Part shown: one piece after another, positions 8,126 through 15,640 of the stretch
Layout of the letters: each line of letters starts with the position of its first letter
How positions within the stretch are numbered: position 1 is the first letter of the stretch
The notes under the pieces: generated by a model
Seen by the model: only the letters and a program-made list of their open reading frames with translations
Databases searched by the model: none
Told to the model about the DNA's origin: nothing
Translations under genes and position numbers: made by a program
Source: Myxococcales bacterium
GTDB taxonomy: Bacteria; Myxococcota_A; Polyangia; Nannocystales; Nannocystaceae
Length of the DNA stretch: 64,000 nucleotides
Direction: 5' to 3'
Assembly (NCBI GenBank): GCA_020633295.1
Contig: JACKDW010000018.1
Coordinates: forward strand, 124,001 to 188,000

Positions 8126-9724
8126 TCAGGGCGCGGGCTCGTCCTCGGGGCGCGGAACTGCGCCGCCGTCGGAGACGGAATCCGCTCCGACGTCGACGTC
8201 GAGCTCCGCGGCGGCGCGCGCCTCGGCGTCCGCCTCGGGCGCGGGCGGCGGCTCCAGCACGAGGCCGCCTCGCTCGGGCTGCCACGGTGCGTGCACGGCG
8301 TGGGGCGTGCCCTGGATCCGCTCGAGCGTCGCCGGCTCTTGGGTTGGCTGCGCGCGCGTGAGCAGCTCTTCGCAGACCCGCGCGGCTGGCGTGAAGAACT
8401 GGAAGGTCGTCGCGCGATCGAGGCAGTAGGTCAGCGCCTCCCCGGCGCTCTGCTCGATCGGCACGGCCTGGTCCTCGAGCGCGTCGCAGTACGCGTGCGC
8501 GGCGCTCATCGGCATCGCGGCGCGCGGCAGCGAGGCGCCGCGCAGGCGCTCGGCGAACGCGTGCCGCGTGAAGCCGACGCGGGCCGCGGCCTCGAGCATC
8601 GCCCACGGGCCGCGCTTCTCCGCGATGACCTCGTGGTACGCCTTGTCCAGCTCCTGCCCGCGGAGCAGCTGATCCTCGTAGAATTGCCGAAAGCGCTTGA
8701 TCGAGTCGTCGCGCGCGAGCTGCTGGTCGCGATAGTCCATCTCCCAGCGCGGGATCCCGGAGTCTTTCTTGTACTCCTCGACGTGGAACTGCAGCCCGCG
8801 CGGGAGCTCGACGGAGAGCATCTCCTCGAGCGCCGCGTCGGCGCGGTACACCTTCGTCATCGCCAGCGCGAAGATCAGCGCCTCGCGCCGCCGGGGCGTC
8901 AGCGCGTCGACGTCGAGGCTGCGCCGGAGCTTGTGGGCCCGCTGCAGGACGTCTTCGAAGCGCTCCTGCGCCGCGCGGGCTCGCCTCGCGTCCCGTCGGC
9001 GTACGACCACGCGATCGACGTGCAGCGCGTGCAGCTCGTCGCAGCTCCGGGCCTTCGTCGCGTGATCGGGCTGCCTCGGCGGGGGCGGACGGCCGTCCTT
9101 CAGGGGCGCATCCACGGCCCAGGGGCGCGGCGCCTCCCCGGCCGCGCGCCGTCGCAGCTCCTCGCGCAGCCCGGGCAGCTCGCGCTCGATGGCCGCGTCG
9201 AGGTACCAGCGTCCGCGGTACCTCCCTTCGTAGCGGGGACGCAGCTGCTCGCGCACGTACGCTCGCAGCTGCTGTTCGAACTCGCGCTCGCGCTGGGCGA
9301 GGACGCGGTCGCGAAGGCGCTGCGCCGGCGAGCGCGGGTCGGGGGTCCACGTCACGCACAGCCCCAGGGGACCGCGCGCGCGGCAGGACAACAGCCAGTC
9401 GCCGGCGGCGATCGTGTACTGCGCGACCATCCAGAGGTCGGGCGCGACCGTCTCGTCGTAGCGCTCGACGTACCGGCGCGCGTGCTGCTGCAGCGCCCTC
9501 GCGGCGTCGGCCCGATCCTCGCGCGCGTCGAGCTCGATCAGCTCGCGCTGGCGCCAGCGCAGCGCGGCCGCGCGGGCGCGGTCGCGGTCGTGCAGCCGCT
9601 GCTCCGCGCGCTCGAGGTCGCGGGTCGCCTCGCGCCGTGACCCCGCGAGCTTGCGCAGCTCGAAGGCCTGTTCGAACAGCGCCGCCGCGGCCTCGTCGTC
9701 GTCGTGCTCCGCCGCGCGCAGCTC
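8126..9724 (-). CDS. Large hydrophilic protein of unknown function, 5' end in another frame
   Basis: An ATG at 9430 opens a 434-residue frame, but clear coding character (nearly all codons ending in G or C, long charged helices such as LFEQAFELRKLAGS) runs on upstream in the same frame to about 9724 without a start codon. Beyond that the coding signal moves to a different frame. No domain is recognised: the protein is rich in Arg, Glu and Ala, probably helical, with a Pro/Glu-rich C-terminus. It follows the methyltransferase gene on the same strand. Treat the start as unresolved; the real gene probably begins in the segment 9725-10014. Confidence 0.55.
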   Translation of the reverse strand, partial: ELRAAEHDDDEAAAALFEQAFELRKLAGSRREATRDLERAEQRLHDRDRARAAALRWRQRELIELDAREDRADAARALQQHARRYVERYDETVAPDLWMVAQYTIAAGDWLLSCRARGPLGLCVTWTPDPRSPAQRLRDRVLAQREREFEQQLRAYVREQLRPRYEGRYRGRWYLDAAIERELPGLREELRRRAAGEAPRPWAVDAPLKDGRPPPPRQPDHATKARSCDELHALHVDRVVVRRRDARRARAAQERFEDVLQRAHKLRRSLDVDALTPRRREALIFALAMTKVYRADAALEEMLSVELPRGLQFHVEEYKKDSGIPRWEMDYRDQQLARDDSIKRFRQFYEDQLLRGQELDKAYHEVIAEKRGPWAMLEAAARVGFTRHAFAERLRGASLPRAAMPMSAAHAYCDALEDQAVPIEQSAGEALTYCLDRATTFQFFTPAARVCEELLTRAQPTQEPATLERIQGTPHAVHAPWQPERGGLVLEPPPAPEADAEARAAAELDVDVGADSVSDGGAVPRPEDEPAP

Positions 9725-10014
9725 TCGAGCGCGCCGGCGGCTCCGCGCGCCTGCTCGAGCGAGGTGTAGGGTCGCGCGTCGATCGCCGGGAGCCCCGCGC
9801 CGGCGCGCGCGGTCGCGTCCGCGGCGGGCGCGGGCTCACCCGCGCGCAGCTCGCCGCCCGCCAGCGCGCCCGCGCACAGCAGCGCGCGAGGCCGGTCCCC
9901 GAGCCGCGCGCGCGCGCGCGTGCGAGCCGCCGCGCCGGCGTCGGCGAACGGGTGAACGTTCGGACATGTCTTATTGCACGGGCGCGACGCGCCCGGGTTC
10001 CCGGCGCCGCGCGA
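9725..10014 (-). other. Probable 5' part of the preceding unknown gene, displaced frame
   Basis: Read on the minus strand in the frame of the upstream methyltransferase (directly after its stop), this stretch encodes a signal-peptide-like run (RALLCAGALAGGELRAGEP) then AIDARPYTSLEQARGAAGALE with strong third-position G/C. The neighbouring frames have poor codon bias here. The signal switches to the frame of the 8126-9724 gene at about 9724-9730, around a CTCGAGAGCTG stretch. No ATG, GTG or TTG start is seen in this frame. This is either a genuine frameshift or an indel in the assembly. Confidence 0.4.
9962..9970. promoter_or_regulatory. GACATGTC palindrome upstream of the unknown gene
   Basis: An 8-base perfect palindrome GACATGTC in an A/T-richer pocket. 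On the minus strand it reads AATAAGACATGTCC. Very similar sequences occur in intergenic DNA at 14797-14820 and 52711-52720, so it may be a protein-binding site. No regulator is identified. Confidence 0.3.
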
Positions 10015-10584
10015 TCAGCCGAGCCCCCAGCGCGGGTCGAGCTCGAAGTTCGTGTAGAGCGTCACGCGGTTGTCCTCGATCGGCCGCACGCTCACGTAGC
10101 CGGGCTCGAAGGCGGTCGCGGTGAGCCCGAAGGGCGCGAAGGTCCCGGTGATGTCGAGCGCGCGCGCGGCCGGCCAGACGATCGCGACGCGCGTCGAGAG
10201 CTCGCCGCGGCACAGCACGCGGATCGCCGTGAACAGCTGCGACAGGCGCACGAGCGTGAACGGCGGGTCGCTGAGCACGAGGTCGGGCGCCTCGTCGAGC
10301 GGCGCGGGGCGGTACAGGTCCCAGCGCGTGAACCCGGGCAGCGACGCGAAGCGCGTGTCGACGTCGAGCAGCCGGACCGCGCGTCCGCGCCGCGCGAGCT
10401 CCCGCGCGACCATCGGCACGCACAGGCAGCACGGGCGCGCGTGCGCGGCGGCCATGTCCGCGAGCCGCGACACGGTCGGGCCGTCGAAGAAGTACTGCTC
10501 GCGCTGGTGGTCCTCGTCGACGCGCGCCGCGTCGTCGTCGCGGTCGCTCGAGCGGTCTCGTGGGTGCTTCGCGCGTCGCGTCAT
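10015..10584 (-). CDS. N6-adenine methyltransferase-like protein (EEF1AKMT1/Mlase type)
   Basis: A protein of 189 residues. QYFFDGPTVSRL near residues 29-40 and the catalytic tetrapeptide DPPF (about residue 109) are the signature of the 'N6-adenine Mlase' family of SAM-dependent methyltransferases, whose eukaryotic members methylate a lysine of elongation factor 1A. A Cys-rich piece (PCCLCVP) stands where the SAM-binding loop is expected. The substrate in bacteria is unknown; DNA, RNA or protein are all possible. The start at 10584 leaves a hydrophilic N-terminus of about 28 residues. The unknown gene at 8.1-9.7 kb follows on the same strand. Confidence 0.75.
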   Translation of the reverse strand: MTRRAKHPRDRSSDRDDDAARVDEDHQREQYFFDGPTVSRLADMAAAHARPCCLCVPMVARELARRGRAVRLLDVDTRFASLPGFTRWDLYRPAPLDEAPDLVLSDPPFTLVRLSQLFTAIRVLCRGELSTRVAIVWPAARALDITGTFAPFGLTATAFEPGYVSVRPIEDNRVTLYTNFELDPRWGLG

Positions 10585-10817
10585 TCGCCTGCTCCTACGG
10601 CATTGTTACGCATCGCGAACGGCGTTCGAAACATTCTTTTTTTCTGAGTTTGCACCCGCTCCGCGTGTAAGGACACGGCGCGACCGAGGCACAGAGTTCG
10701 TGAAGGCGCGCGGCGGCCCACGGCGGCCCGGCGCCGACGCGCTCGCGCGCCGCTCCTCCAGCGGCGCGCCGCCAGGAACCGAACACCACGCTAATCGAGC
10801 GAGAAAGCGAAGCCCCG

Positions 10818-11192
10818 ATGTCACGTTTTAAGTACCTGCTCCTGTTCACCATGATCTCCTTCACCTTCGCGATGGGCGTCGCCTGCGACGAGAACGAGGA
10901 CGGCGACGAGGAGCTGCCCGCCGTCGACTGCGAGACGGTCGAGGTCCCGCGCTACTCGGAGATGGCCGAGGTGTGGAACAACTGCGTCGGCTGCCACTCC
11001 TCGATGTTCAGCGGCAGCGCGCGTCAGGACGCGCCGGCCGAGTTCGACTACGACTCCTACGAGGCCGCGCTGTTTGACCCGGTCGAGACCGTGGAGGTCG
11101 TGCTCGAGGGCGAGATGCCGCCGACGGGGGAGCTGAGCGCCGAGGCCAAGGAGATGCTCAACGTCTGGGCCCAGTGCGGCACGCCCGAGTAG
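10818..11192 (+). CDS. Small lipoprotein with one c-type heme motif
   Basis: A 124-residue protein with a signal peptide (about residues 1-22) ending in a lipobox-like GVAC, an acidic spacer, and one CVGCH heme-attachment motif at about residues 56-60. The later EGEMPP segment supplies a candidate axial Met. It resembles the CxxCH module frequent in myxobacterial exported proteins where a monoheme domain is tethered to the membrane. It should carry covalent heme in the periplasm and act in electron transfer. It stands alone, with A/T-rich DNA at 10620-10680 upstream that could hold its promoter and two strong hairpins downstream. Confidence 0.7.
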   Translation: MSRFKYLLLFTMISFTFAMGVACDENEDGDEELPAVDCETVEVPRYSEMAEVWNNCVGCHSSMFSGSARQDAPAEFDYDSYEAALFDPVETVEVVLEGEMPPTGELSAEAKEMLNVWAQCGTPE

Positions 11193-11305
11193 CCCAGAGG
11201 GGCGCGCGCGAGCGCCGAGCCCGGGCGCGCGCGGAGATCTCTCCGCGGCGCCAGGGCGGCGACAGCAGCCGCTGCGCCCCGTAGACGCAGGGATTGCTCG
11301 ATCCG

Positions 11306-11324
11306 GACCCGCCGCGCGCGGGTC
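11306..11324. terminator. Hairpin, 7-bp stem
   Basis: GACCCGC pairs with GCGGGTC across a 5-base loop. It lies 114 bases after the stop of the CxxCH lipoprotein gene and directly before a second, stronger hairpin. No clear U-run follows. Confidence 0.35.
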
Positions 11325-11330
11325 AATTCT

Positions 11331-11363
11331 CCACGTCGCCGTCGGGCCCCGACGGCGACGTGG
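11331..11363. terminator. Perfect 16-bp inverted repeat
   Basis: CCACGTCGCCGTCGGG at 11331-11346 pairs perfectly with 11348-11363 with a single base between. The stem is GC-rich and followed by CAGTTCTCT, a poor U-tract. A transcription terminator for the lipoprotein gene is the simplest reading, but a long, nearly loop-less palindrome could also be a protein-binding site or a transposon relic. Confidence 0.45.
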
Positions 11364-11527
11364 CAGTTCTCTACAAGCTGTCTTTATCGCCATATCGACG
11401 TGGGTCGCGTCGCCCCACGTGCACCTGCACGAAGCTCCCGCCACGACAGGTGGCGCGAGGCGGGCGCGCCCGGTAAATTACCCTTGCGCCGCTGGTGGTG
11501 CGTTGGTCAAAAACCCGGGATCGTACG

Positions 11528-11953
11528 ATGCCTGACGCGCTCAGTTTGCAGATGTTGTATCGAGTCAGCTACCTGCTCGTGACCCTCGCGCGGATGCGCG
11601 AGGACGGGCACGGCGCGCGGCGAGCCGAGGCGCGCCGTCGCCTGGGCTCCTGGGTCACCGGTCCGCGCGCGAGCGCGCTCGACGGCATCCTGGAGCGGGG
11701 CGAGCGTATGCTCGTCACGCAGGAGTCCGGGGCCGGAGCTCGACGCGCCGCCTACCGGCACGCCTTCATGCTCTGCACGGCGCTGCGCGCCCGCCAGCGT
11801 CAGCGCTTCATCGCGGACCTCGAGGCGGTCGCGGCGGTCGGTGGTCCCGCAGGCGAGCTCGAGCTGGGCTTCATCGCGATGATCCAGCGGGTCTTCGGCC
11901 TCGGCGTGGTCGACGAGTCAGAGCTCGAGCGCGACCGCGCCGACGTCGCGTGA
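11528..11953 (+). CDS. Hypothetical protein, 141 residues
   Basis: The ATG at 11528 (MPDALSLQMLYRVSYLL) is preferred over one 33 bases upstream because coding bias begins near it. The protein is mostly alpha-helical by composition, Arg- and Ala-rich, with no signal peptide, membrane span or recognised motif. It is probably a small cytoplasmic protein. It ends 100 bases before the convergent SDR gene. I do not recognise a family and cannot infer a function. Confidence 0.5.
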   Translation: MPDALSLQMLYRVSYLLVTLARMREDGHGARRAEARRRLGSWVTGPRASALDGILERGERMLVTQESGAGARRAAYRHAFMLCTALRARQRQRFIADLEAVAAVGGPAGELELGFIAMIQRVFGLGVVDESELERDRADVA

Positions 11954-12053
11954 GCGGCCCCTGACGCGGGGCGAGCGGCTCCCAGGAGCCTGGGTCACGG
12001 CGGGCGTCGGCCGCCGCGAAACTCCAGGACTTCGTCCGGCGCCCTCGAGCGCG

Positions 12054-12749
12054 CTAGCCGAAGTTGCGCGTGACCTCGCGACGGCCGGTGTAGAGCTCCC
12101 AGAACGCGTCGGCGATCGCGTTCGGGTCGAGCCCGGCGCCGCCGCCGTTCTGATCGAAGGCCGAGCCCTTGACCAGCCCGAGGACGACGACCGAGCCCAC
12201 GTAGATCCCCTCGGGCTTGAGCCGGTAGTGCAGCAGGTGGGTGAGCTTGTGCTGCGCCGCCTTCGTGACGCCGAGGCCCATCGCGTTCCACTGCACGATG
12301 CTGCGATCGACGTGGTCGTTGTAGAACGCGAAGCCGCCGCCCGTGATCAGCACGGCGGGCTCCGCCTGCGCGCGCAGATCGTCGAGCGCCGCCTGGACGG
12401 CCGCGACGGCGCCGACGACCCCGACGTCGAGCACCGTGCGCAGCTCCTCGTCGGTGGACTTCGTCAGGTCGCCCGCCAGCCCCGCGTAGGCGTTCCAGTG
12501 CAGCACCGTGACGGGGCCGAGCGCCTCGCGGACGTCGGCGATGAGCGCTCGCACGGCGGCCGGATCGCCGAGGTCGCAGGGGAAGGCTCGCGCGGTCGCG
12601 CCGGCCTCCCGCAGCGCGGCGGCGCCGGCCTCGAGCCGCTCTGCGGAGCGAGCGACGAGCGCGACTTGAAAGCCCTCGCGGGCGAATTTCTGGGCGAGCG
12701 CGGAGGAGATGCCGGGGCCGTAGCCGCAGACGACGATCGTGCGAGCCAT
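12054..12749 (-). CDS. Atypical short-chain dehydrogenase/reductase-like protein
   Basis: A 231-residue Rossmann protein. The N-terminus VVCGYGPGISSALA fits the SDR cofactor loop, LVARSAERLE the strand that ends near NADP-binding residues, and CDLGDPAAV the adenine pocket. The usual catalytic Ser and Tyr are not where expected: the strand carries ITGGGFAFYND, and before the active-site Lys the sequence reads GLGVTKAAQ, with Leu in place of Tyr of YxxxK. It may therefore bind NAD(P) without classical SDR catalysis. The start ATG at 12749 is followed directly by MARTIVV. It is divergent from the halogenase-like flavoprotein, which may share its promoter region. Confidence 0.7.
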   Translation of the reverse strand: MARTIVVCGYGPGISSALAQKFAREGFQVALVARSAERLEAGAAALREAGATARAFPCDLGDPAAVRALIADVREALGPVTVLHWNAYAGLAGDLTKSTDEELRTVLDVGVVGAVAAVQAALDDLRAQAEPAVLITGGGFAFYNDHVDRSIVQWNAMGLGVTKAAQHKLTHLLHYRLKPEGIYVGSVVVLGLVKGSAFDQNGGGAGLDPNAIADAFWELYTGRREVTRNFG

Positions 12750-12954
12750 ATGGGGGCGACGGTACCACGCGCGCCGGGTCCAGATTCGCGCGCGCGCCGA
12801 GGAGCAGCGCGGCGGCGTCCGGCGGACGCCGCCCACACGCGGCGCGTGCGCCCGACGCCCGCGGTCGCAGCGGAGGGCGCCCCGCAGGCGCGTGGGCGAA
12901 TTCCGCGGCGCGATTTTGCCGCGACCCGCAGCCCTGCGCTACGTTGCGGAGGTC

Positions 12955-14760
12955 ATGCCTGACCCCGAGTGCAGCGAGTATGACGTCGCCGTCTGCGGCG
13001 GCGGGATGGCCGGGCTGACGCTCGCGCTCCAGCTCAGCCTGCAGCAGCCAGCGCGCTCCGTCATCGTGCTCGAGCGTCAGACGCGGCCGCTGCCCGAGGC
13101 CTGTCACAAGGTCGGCGAGTCGACCGTCGAGATCGGCGCGCACTACCTCGGCGAGCTCCTCGGCCTCGACGACTACCTCCGCGCCCAGCACCTCGTGAAG
13201 AACGGGCTGCGCTACTTCGTCGGCGACGCGCGCGGTCCCGTGCACGCCCGCACCGAGATCGGCCCGCCCGAGCTGCCGAAGATCCCCGCGTACCAGCTCG
13301 ATCGCGGTCGGTTCGAACAGCACCTGCGCGAGCGCGTCGAGGCCGGCGGCGTCGCGCTGCGCGAGGGCGCCGTGGTCCGCGAGGTGCGGCTCGCGGAGAC
13401 CGATAATGACCCTTCGGCCAGGCACGAGATCGAGTACGAGCGCGACGGCGCGCGCGCGCGCGTCCGCTGTCGCTGGCTGATCGACGCGAGCGGCCGTCGC
13501 GGGCTCCTGCACCGCAAGCTCGGGCTGCGGCGGCCGTCGCCGCACGCCGCGAGCGCGGCGTGGTTCCGCGTGCGCGCGCGCGTCGACATCAAGGACTTCG
13601 TCGCCGAGGAGCACGAGGAGTGGCACGCGCGCGACCGCGAGCACATCCGCTACCTGTCGACCGTCCACATGCTCGGCGCCGGCTACTGGGTCTGGATCAT
13701 CCCGCTCGCCAGCGGCTACACGAGCCTCGGGATCGTCACCGACGAGCGCGCGCTGCCGCTGCGCGAGTACTCGCGCCCCGCGGCCGCGCGCGCGTGGTTG
13801 GCGGAGCACGAGCCGCGCGTCGCCGAGCAGCTCGCGTCGCGCGAGTTCGAAGACTTCCACGCGCTGCGCGACTACAGCTATCTCTCGAGCCAGGTGTTCT
13901 CGGCGCGGCGCTGGGCCTGCGTCGGCGAGGCCGCGCTGTTCGTCGATCCGTTCTACAGCCCGGGCGCGGACTTCCTCGCCATGAGCAATTGCTACGCGGC
14001 CCAGCTGATCGCCGAGGACTTCGCCGGCGCGCTCGACCGCGGCCGCGTCGAGGCGATGAACCGCTTCTTCGTCGAGTCCGCCCACACCTTCGTGCTGATC
14101 TACGCCGACAAGTACCGGCTGTTCGGGCGCCCGCGCGTGGCCGCGGCCAAGATCTACTGGGACAACCTCGTCTACTGGGGCTTCATCGCGCAGCACTTCT
14201 TCCAGGGGCTGTACACGCGCGCGGACGGCTTCGACGCGGAGATCCACGAGATCGCGGACTCGTTCCGCGCGCTGCATCGTCACGTTCAGGGCCTGCTCGA
14301 GCTCTGGGCGAGCTACTCGGCCGCGACGTGGGAGCGCCCCGCGGTCGTCCTGCCGCAGATCCCCTCGTACCTCGCGTCGCTGCACCGCGACCTCGGCGAG
14401 CACAAGGATCGCGCGCGCACGCTGGCCGACATGCGGGGGGTGCTCCGCGAGGCCCGCGAGGTCGGGCGCGAGATCTTCCTGCGCGCGCTGCACGAGGCCG
14501 GGCCTGAGCGCGCGGCGCTCCTGCGCGCGGTCGAGTATGACCGCTGGGGTCCGCCGATCGACCACGAGCGCTTCGACGCGGCGCGCTGCGCCAGCCGGCG
14601 CGCGCGGCTGAAGACGCTGCCGCCCAGCGGGCGGGAGTTCGAGCGCTGCTTCGGTCGCGTCCGCTTCGAGCTCGCCGCGCCGCCGATGACGCGGCTGCTC
14701 GAGCTCGCGGGCGTCGTGGCCGCGGGGGCGCGCGCGAGCGGGCGCGGCGACGCGGCCTGA
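12955..14760 (+). CDS. FAD-dependent halogenase-like flavoprotein
   Basis: A protein of 601 residues. The FAD loop GGGMAG lies at residues 15-20 and GEST follows at 54-57, as in flavin-dependent halogenases. Lys82 in LVKNGLRYF sits near where halogenases place the catalytic lysine. WVWIIP at 245-250 matches the WxWxIP motif, and FVDPFYSPGADFL near 329-341 matches the 'DP..SPG' flavin segment. It should be a cytoplasmic flavoprotein that uses FADH2, O2 and perhaps a halide. The C-terminal roughly 200 residues, with several Trp and Tyr, are less typical. Start ATG at 12955 is set by the G/C bias beginning there. It is divergent from the SDR-like gene. Confidence 0.75.
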   Translation: MPDPECSEYDVAVCGGGMAGLTLALQLSLQQPARSVIVLERQTRPLPEACHKVGESTVEIGAHYLGELLGLDDYLRAQHLVKNGLRYFVGDARGPVHARTEIGPPELPKIPAYQLDRGRFEQHLRERVEAGGVALREGAVVREVRLAETDNDPSARHEIEYERDGARARVRCRWLIDASGRRGLLHRKLGLRRPSPHAASAAWFRVRARVDIKDFVAEEHEEWHARDREHIRYLSTVHMLGAGYWVWIIPLASGYTSLGIVTDERALPLREYSRPAAARAWLAEHEPRVAEQLASREFEDFHALRDYSYLSSQVFSARRWACVGEAALFVDPFYSPGADFLAMSNCYAAQLIAEDFAGALDRGRVEAMNRFFVESAHTFVLIYADKYRLFGRPRVAAAKIYWDNLVYWGFIAQHFFQGLYTRADGFDAEIHEIADSFRALHRHVQGLLELWASYSAATWERPAVVLPQIPSYLASLHRDLGEHKDRARTLADMRGVLREAREVGREIFLRALHEAGPERAALLRAVEYDRWGPPIDHERFDAARCASRRARLKTLPPSGREFERCFGRVRFELAAPPMTRLLELAGVVAAGARASGRGDAA

Positions 14761-14796
14761 GCCGGCGCGGCCGCGGCGCGCGGTCGCGCTGATCAA

Positions 14797-14820
14797 AAAC
14801 ATGTCTTAATGGACATGTTT
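14797..14820. promoter_or_regulatory. Inverted repeat AAACATGTC-N6-GACATGTTT
   Basis: A perfect 9-bp inverted repeat (14797-14805 and 14812-14820) with the spacer TTAATG, in one of the few A/T-rich pockets here. It lies after the halogenase-like gene and about 165 bases upstream of the kinase gene. The half-site ACATGTC recurs at 9962-9970 and 52711-52720. The symmetry suggests an operator for a dimeric regulator; hairpin formation is the alternative. Confidence 0.4.
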
Positions 14821-14984
14821 GTTGAGTCGCGCGAAAGGGCGCGGTCTGCACATGCAGACCACGCTGGTCTTTGCCTGACTGGAGGGCCAGATTTGATACG
14901 ATGGGGGACCGTCGCTTGGAATCGGCGGCGCCCGCACGGTCGAGCAATTGCGGGCTGGATTCCCGACGAGGTGTGAGCGCGAGA

Positions 14985-15563
14985 ATGGCGAGAGGGTGGG
15001 AGAAGACCTACTCCGGCGCTGATGCGGCCCTGGAGGCGACGGACGGCTCGCAGCCCCGCGCCAAGGCGTCCACGAAGATCGGGCGTGACATGCCGCGCGT
15101 GTCCGCGGCCGCCAGCGCCATCTTCAAGAAGCAGGCGGAGGCGGCCGCCATGGAGAGCGCGGCCGCGGCGTCCTCACCCTTGAACCAGCAGCCCAAGGCG
15201 CCCGCGCGCGCGGGGCTGCGCAACGCCGAGTCGAAGGCGGCGCGCGTCGAGCAGGCGAAGGCGGCGCTGCGCGAGGAGGCGGCCTCGCCCGCGCCGGTGA
15301 GCGATAGGGAGGAGCACCGGAGGCGCGCGACGACGCGGCGAGAGCCGGGCTCCTCGGGCGCGGGGCTCACGGTCCCGACGGACGACGCGCAGGACCCCGC
15401 GAGCCCGGGCGGCGCGCCGCGGTCGACAGCGTCGCCTCGACGCCCGCGGCGTCCAGCGGCGCGGCGGCGTCCAGCGGCGCCGAGCCCTCGCGCGCGGGGC
15501 CGACGGCGCCGTTCTCCGCCGTCGACGCGGCCGCCGAGGAGGCGCGCGCGCGCGCGGTCCTGA
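14985..15563 (+). CDS. N-terminal region of the Ser/Thr kinase gene (frameshifted)
   Basis: From the ATG at 14985 the frame encodes an Ala/Lys-rich low-complexity protein (for example AAASAIFKKQAEAAAMES, LREEAASPAPVSDREE). Coding bias is good up to about 15410 (LTVPTDDAQDPASPGG), after which the signal clearly continues in the frame of the downstream kinase, while this frame turns into Arg/Pro-rich noise and stops at 15563. The two pieces are therefore probably one gene with an apparent frameshift near 15410-15420. This region would be a disordered N-terminal extension ahead of the kinase domain. Confidence 0.45.
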   Translation: MARGWEKTYSGADAALEATDGSQPRAKASTKIGRDMPRVSAAASAIFKKQAEAAAMESAAAASSPLNQQPKAPARAGLRNAESKAARVEQAKAALREEAASPAPVSDREEHRRRATTRREPGSSGAGLTVPTDDAQDPASPGGAPRSTASPRRPRRPAARRRPAAPSPRARGRRRRSPPSTRPPRRRARARS

Positions 15564-15640
15564 CGAAGTCGCAGGCCGCCGTCGACGAGGACGAGCGCCC
15601 GCGCGCGGGCCCGACGCAGTCGTACGCCGCGGTCGACGAC

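Larger units (their letters stand above)
11193..11527. other. Intergenic region with several hairpins
   Basis: No coding signal is seen. It contains a near-palindrome around an AGATCT core at 11230-11247, a 7-bp stem at 11306-11324 and a 16-bp perfect stem at 11331-11363. The end of the region leads into the start of the small hypothetical gene. Confidence 0.5.

Noticed and set aside
12948..12952. GGAGG as ribosome-binding site for the halogenase-like gene
   Set aside because: It lies only two bases from the ATG at 12955, too close for normal function.
11995..14802. Very long minus-strand open frame opposite the SDR and halogenase-like genes
   Set aside because: It is Arg/Ala/Glu-rich with no domain and exists because high G+C makes stops rare; the plus-strand halogenase gene explains the DNA.
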